Shown here: positions 60,679 through 64,000 of the stretch, piece after piece
How positions within the stretch are numbered: position 1 is the first letter of the stretch
How the letters are laid out: each line of letters opens with the position of its first letter
Source: Sphingomonas sp. J315
GTDB lineage: Bacteria; Pseudomonadota; Alphaproteobacteria; Sphingomonadales; Sphingomonadaceae
Direction: 5' to 3'
DNA: 64,000 nt
Assembly: GCF_024666595.1 (NCBI RefSeq)
Contig: NZ_CP088296.1
Location: forward strand, 2,594,501-2,658,500
Translations under genes and position numbers: made by a program
Notes under the pieces: generated by a model
The model's input: the letters and a program-made list of their open reading frames with translations, nothing else
Database searches by the model: none
Told to the model about the DNA's origin: nothing

Positions 60679-63600
60679 CTACATCCGGATGCGGAAACCG
60701 GCGTAGAAGTAACGGCCAGTGACCGGCCAGATGCCGCTGCCAGCGCCGGTGCCGGTGGCACCCAGCGGCGGCAGTTCGTCGGTGAGGTTGTCGATGCCCA
60801 TGTAGAAGCGATACTTCTCACCCACCTTCAGGCCGACCTGGATGTCATGATACCAGATCGCCGGGTACCACGGATCCGCAATCACGTCGCCATTGGTCGG
60901 TGCACGGCCCTGATGCGAGAACTGGGTTTCCCAGCCGAACACGGTCTGCTTGCCGACATAGCGCAGGTCATAGCCGAAGTCCCACTTGGGGAAGGTCAGG
61001 TTAGCGCTGAACTGGCCCTGCCATTCCGGATCGCCCAGCACACCGTTGATCCGGTCCGAACGGGCCGGGTCAGTGATGTAGGTGAACTGCTCACGCTCCT
61101 TCAGCCAGCTCACGATTGCACGGGTGCGGAGCGAGCCCTCACCAATGCGGGTCGTGTAGCTTGCGTCAATGTCGATGCCCGAGGTGGCGAGCTTCGCGAA
61201 GTTGAAGGGCGCCGCAGTAAAGCCGGCAGTAATCGGCTGGTTGTACGGTGCGCCGGTCAGGTTGAAGTCGGGGAAACCGTCGAAACGGCGGCCGGACTGG
61301 CCGGTGAACGTCCCGTTGACGATCGGATCCGCCGAGGTGCGACGGTTGACAACCGCGCAGAACGGGTTGTCCAGACCGACGGGGTCATCATAGCAGCGGT
61401 TGATGATCGCCTGACCAGCAAGGCTGTTGATCGCCTGCTGCACCTCGATGTCGTAATAGTCGACGGTCAGCGTGAAACCACGCAGGAACGTCGGCTGGAA
61501 CACGGCACCAACGGTGAAGCTGTAGCCGATTTCGGGCTGGAGGTTGATGTTACCCGAGGTCGTACCCTGGATGCCCGACGACGGTGCGTTGGTCCACGGA
61601 CGGGTCGACCCGTCCGGCAGGGTGATCGTGGTCGGAATGCCGGCCGCGGCGCAGTTGCGAGCGCGGTTGGGGTTCGCGTTGATCGGTGCGCCCTGCGAGC
61701 AGGGATCGACCAGGTTGTTCGCGAACGTCGTACCGGCAGTGGCGTAAACGTCGCTAAGGTCAGGCGCACGAACCGACTTCGCATAGCCGACGCGGAAGCG
61801 CAGGTCGCGAACCGGAGCCCAGACGGCACCGACATTGTAGGCCCAGACCGGATCAGCCGAGTTGCTGTAGTCCGACACGCGGCCCGAACCTTCGATGGTC
61901 AGTTCATGGAAGAACGGCATGTCGGCGAGGATCGGAATACGAAGCTCGGCGAACGCTTCCTTGACGGTGATCGCGGGCGGATCGAACGTCGCGAAGCCGT
62001 TCAGGAAGGTCAGGCTGTTCTGCGTGACATCGTCATAGTCCGAATAGGCGTCTTCGCGACGATATTCGGCACCAAGGACCGCACCGATCGGGCCGCCCGG
62101 CAGTTCGAACAGGCCGCTCGTGTCGCCGGAGATATAGCCGACGAAGTTGAGCTGTTCCGCCCATTGCTTGCGCCACGAGGTGTGGAGGACATAGGCCAGA
62201 CCTTCCGGCGTGGTCTGCGGCGCGCCTTCACCGAACAGGTTGATCGGACGGCACGCCGGATCGTCGTTGGTCGTGATGGCGTCGGCGTTGACGCGGCAGA
62301 CGATCTGGCCGGCGCTGTTGCGAACGGCGTTGGCTGCACGGTTGAAGTTGGCGACGTTCACGTTGCCGCCGGTTTCATAATAGGTGTCGGTACGACCGAA
62401 GTTGCCGGCGACTTCGTAACGCAGATTGCCGGTGTCCGACAGGTCGCCACGGAAACCACCGACGATGCGGAACGTCTCACGCTCATGATCCTCGGCGCGG
62501 GTGCCGATGTCGTTGTTGAAGCGGAAGAAGGTGAACGCACCGGTGTTGTAGTTGGCCGTGCCGACTGCATAACCCTGGATCGTGCGGATCTGGTTACGCG
62601 CCTGTTCGGTCAGATAGGGGTTGTCGAGGAAGAAGGTCGGCGACAGCGTCGAGTTGATGAAGGTCGGCTGTGTCGACGTCTGGTTGTTGGTGATCTTGAC
62701 GTACTTCGCCTCGAGGAACGCGGTCAGCGCCGGCGAGAACTCGTAGCGGGCGAGGATGTTGGCTGCATAACGCTCAAGGCCCGGCAGCAGCATCGCGCCT
62801 TCGACGCCGGTGGCGCTCAGGCCGCCGAAGCGACCGCCGCCGATGCGACGCAGATCGAGCGTCGGATCGTCGCGGACGAGCTGGCCATTGGGCAGGAACA
62901 CATAGCCGTCCGACAGCAGGCCGCCGGTGCCGGGACCAGAAACGGTGGCGCCGCGCTCACCCGTGCAGTTCGCGGCGATGCGAGCCGCAACGACCGGATC
63001 GGCCGAGCTCACACCCGGGCAGGTCGTCTGGACCATGCCGCCGAGCGAGATGATGCCGAAGCGGTTGCCCGGAGCGTTGATCCCGAAGAAGGTCTGATCG
63101 GGAATGCCATCGCCCATGCCGGTTTCGTCGGCGTTGAACTCCGACACGAAATAGCCCGGGAGGCCGCTATAGGCACCAGTCATCTCGTCGCGGTCGGTGA
63201 AGAGCAGCATTTCCGAACGTGCATATTCCGCCGCGACCGCGATATTGCCGCGACCTTCAGCGAAATTCTTGCCGTACACGACCGACAGACGCTGGGCACC
63301 GCGATCGCCGCGGTCCGAAACGCCGCCCTGGCCGCTGATGTCGAGGCCGTCAAAATCCTGCTTGAGGACAAAGTTGACCACACCGGCGACGGCGTCCGAG
63401 CCGTAGATTGCCGAGTTGCCGCCGGTCACGACGTCGACGCGCTCGAGCAGCGCGGTTGGGATCGTGTTGACGTCGACCGCGTAGCTGCCCGGGGTCGAGG
63501 TCACGTGACGACGGCCGTTGACCACCACCAGCGTGCGCGCGGTGCCGAGACCGCGAAGGTCGAGCAGGTTGAGGCCGGCGGTGCCGATGAAGCGCGTCGA

Positions 63601-63897
63601 GTTCGCCTGGCTGAAGGTCGAACGCAGCGTCGGCAGCTGGTTGAGCGCGTCACCCAGCGACAGGTTGCCGGTGTCGAGCAGGTCTTCGACGTTGACGCTG
63701 GTCACCGGAACGACGGTGTCGACGCCCGGGCGCGCGATACGCGAACCGGTCACCACGACGACGTCGCCGCCGGTAGTAGCTTCTGGGCACTCTTCGCCGA
63801 CGGGGCAGACTGGCGCATCTTGCGCCAATGCGGCCTGCGGGACGACGAAGCTCGCACTCGCAAGCGCGGTCGCCGTCAGAAGACGACTGATGTTCAT
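60679..63897 (-). CDS. TonB-dependent outer-membrane receptor
   Basis: 1072-residue receptor. Signal peptide MNISRLLTATALASASFVVPQAALA, then a plug domain beginning VVVVTGSRIARPGVDTVVPV with LVVVNGRRHV and SAIYGSDAVAGVVNFVLK, and a long 22-strand-type barrel ending GRYFYAGFRIRM. Long extracellular loops contain several Cys pairs (CPGVSS/NCTGERG, CRVNA/CRPIN). Ligand unknown. ATG 63897 is seven bases after AGGGGAA. Confidence 0.94.
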   Translation of the reverse strand: MNISRLLTATALASASFVVPQAALAQDAPVCPVGEECPEATTGGDVVVVTGSRIARPGVDTVVPVTSVNVEDLLDTGNLSLGDALNQLPTLRSTFSQANSTRFIGTAGLNLLDLRGLGTARTLVVVNGRRHVTSTPGSYAVDVNTIPTALLERVDVVTGGNSAIYGSDAVAGVVNFVLKQDFDGLDISGQGGVSDRGDRGAQRLSVVYGKNFAEGRGNIAVAAEYARSEMLLFTDRDEMTGAYSGLPGYFVSEFNADETGMGDGIPDQTFFGINAPGNRFGIISLGGMVQTTCPGVSSADPVVAARIAANCTGERGATVSGPGTGGLLSDGYVFLPNGQLVRDDPTLDLRRIGGGRFGGLSATGVEGAMLLPGLERYAANILARYEFSPALTAFLEAKYVKITNNQTSTQPTFINSTLSPTFFLDNPYLTEQARNQIRTIQGYAVGTANYNTGAFTFFRFNNDIGTRAEDHERETFRIVGGFRGDLSDTGNLRYEVAGNFGRTDTYYETGGNVNVANFNRAANAVRNSAGQIVCRVNADAITTNDDPACRPINLFGEGAPQTTPEGLAYVLHTSWRKQWAEQLNFVGYISGDTSGLFELPGGPIGAVLGAEYRREDAYSDYDDVTQNSLTFLNGFATFDPPAITVKEAFAELRIPILADMPFFHELTIEGSGRVSDYSNSADPVWAYNVGAVWAPVRDLRFRVGYAKSVRAPDLSDVYATAGTTFANNLVDPCSQGAPINANPNRARNCAAAGIPTTITLPDGSTRPWTNAPSSGIQGTTSGNINLQPEIGYSFTVGAVFQPTFLRGFTLTVDYYDIEVQQAINSLAGQAIINRCYDDPVGLDNPFCAVVNRRTSADPIVNGTFTGQSGRRFDGFPDFNLTGAPYNQPITAGFTAAPFNFAKLATSGIDIDASYTTRIGEGSLRTRAIVSWLKEREQFTYITDPARSDRINGVLGDPEWQGQFSANLTFPKWDFGYDLRYVGKQTVFGWETQFSHQGRAPTNGDVIADPWYPAIWYHDIQVGLKVGEKYRFYMGIDNLTDELPPLGATGTGAGSGIWPVTGRYFYAGFRIRM

Positions 63898-63910
63898 ATG
63901 ATTCCCCTTC

Positions 63911-63927
63911 ACCGGCTGAATGCCGGT
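63911..63927 (-). promoter_or_regulatory. Short inverted repeat before receptor ribosome site
   Basis: ACCGGC / GCCGGT with a 5-base spacer lies just upstream of the ribosome site. It might influence translation of the receptor; symmetry is the only evidence. Confidence 0.3.
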
Positions 63928-64000
63928 TCGTTTCAGAGGAAACCGTGTTGTTCACCTTAGAGCAAGCAAAAGCGACCGCGCGGGAGCAAATTGAGCGTCT

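Noticed and set aside
60847..63960. A 1,037-codon open frame on the plus strand across the TonB receptor gene
   Set aside because: It is the antisense shadow of a long high-GC gene; its product lacks family motifs and the minus-strand receptor is unmistakable.

Overview
The window looks like chromosomal DNA of a high-GC alphaproteobacterium, most likely Sphingomonas or a close sphingomonad. The basis is gene content: an alphaproteobacterial-type mdh/sucD/sucA/odhB/lpd cluster, a large OMC/Oar-type TonB-dependent receptor, a TIGR03013-type glycosyltransferase with PrsK/PrsR/PrsT-like genes (XrtA/PEP-CTERM exopolysaccharide system), a DUF6311-type membrane protein, groES/groEL behind a CIRCE operator, and GC-rich codon use. 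The assignment is inferred from gene families, not from a marker-gene comparison. I saw no rRNA, tRNA or CRISPR array.

Layout. 1-6.1 kb: hflK (cut by the window edge) divergent from an Mrp-type Fe-S carrier ATPase and a CoA-binding protein, then tryptophan catabolism (kynA, kynU-like), dapD and a HAD nucleotidase. 6.2-12.3 kb: a subtilisin-type autotransporter, a flavin monooxygenase, a tiny Cys/His protein and a PepSY/response regulator/histidine kinase operon. 12.4-18 kb: the ABC-F ATPase Uup, then an accessory spot with a low-GC TIR-like protein carrying a C-terminal membrane helix and an IS5-family element inserted just upstream of it, then a lipid kinase operon. 18.1-31 kb: an envelope and exopolysaccharide region (prsT, prsR, prsK, TIGR03013 glycosyltransferase, manC, DUF6311 protein, and a tightly overlapped GNAT/cupin/GNAT operon). 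31-32.6 kb: an AT-rich intergenic stretch followed by a MraZ-like paralogue and a Cys/His zinc-ribbon-like protein. 32.6-46.8 kb: groESL, sppA and a series of small single-function genes, including an ECF sigma factor, a MarR regulator with a perfect operator, a beta-lactamase-family hydrolase and a diguanylate cyclase. 46.9-55.4 kb: the TCA cluster mdh - unknown secreted protein - sucD - sucA - odhB - gamma-glutamylcyclotransferase-like - lpd. 55.5-64 kb: a COG2509-type flavoprotein, an MHS-type MFS transporter, alanine racemase, a secreted protein and the TonB-dependent receptor.

Genes working together. The TCA cluster encodes all three 2-oxoglutarate dehydrogenase subunits plus SucD and malate dehydrogenase, but not SucC. 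The 23-25 kb genes fit surface polysaccharide control, with ManC supplying GDP-mannose. KynA and KynU-like overlap by four bases and should be co-translated.

Quality note. Six otherwise well conserved genes (autotransporter, prsT, prsR, marR, diguanylate cyclase, lpd) each change reading frame through single-base indels, several in homopolymer runs. One is lpd, which should be needed for central metabolism. The simplest reading is uncorrected sequencing indels, so I annotate these as full-length genes with disrupted frames rather than pseudogenes.
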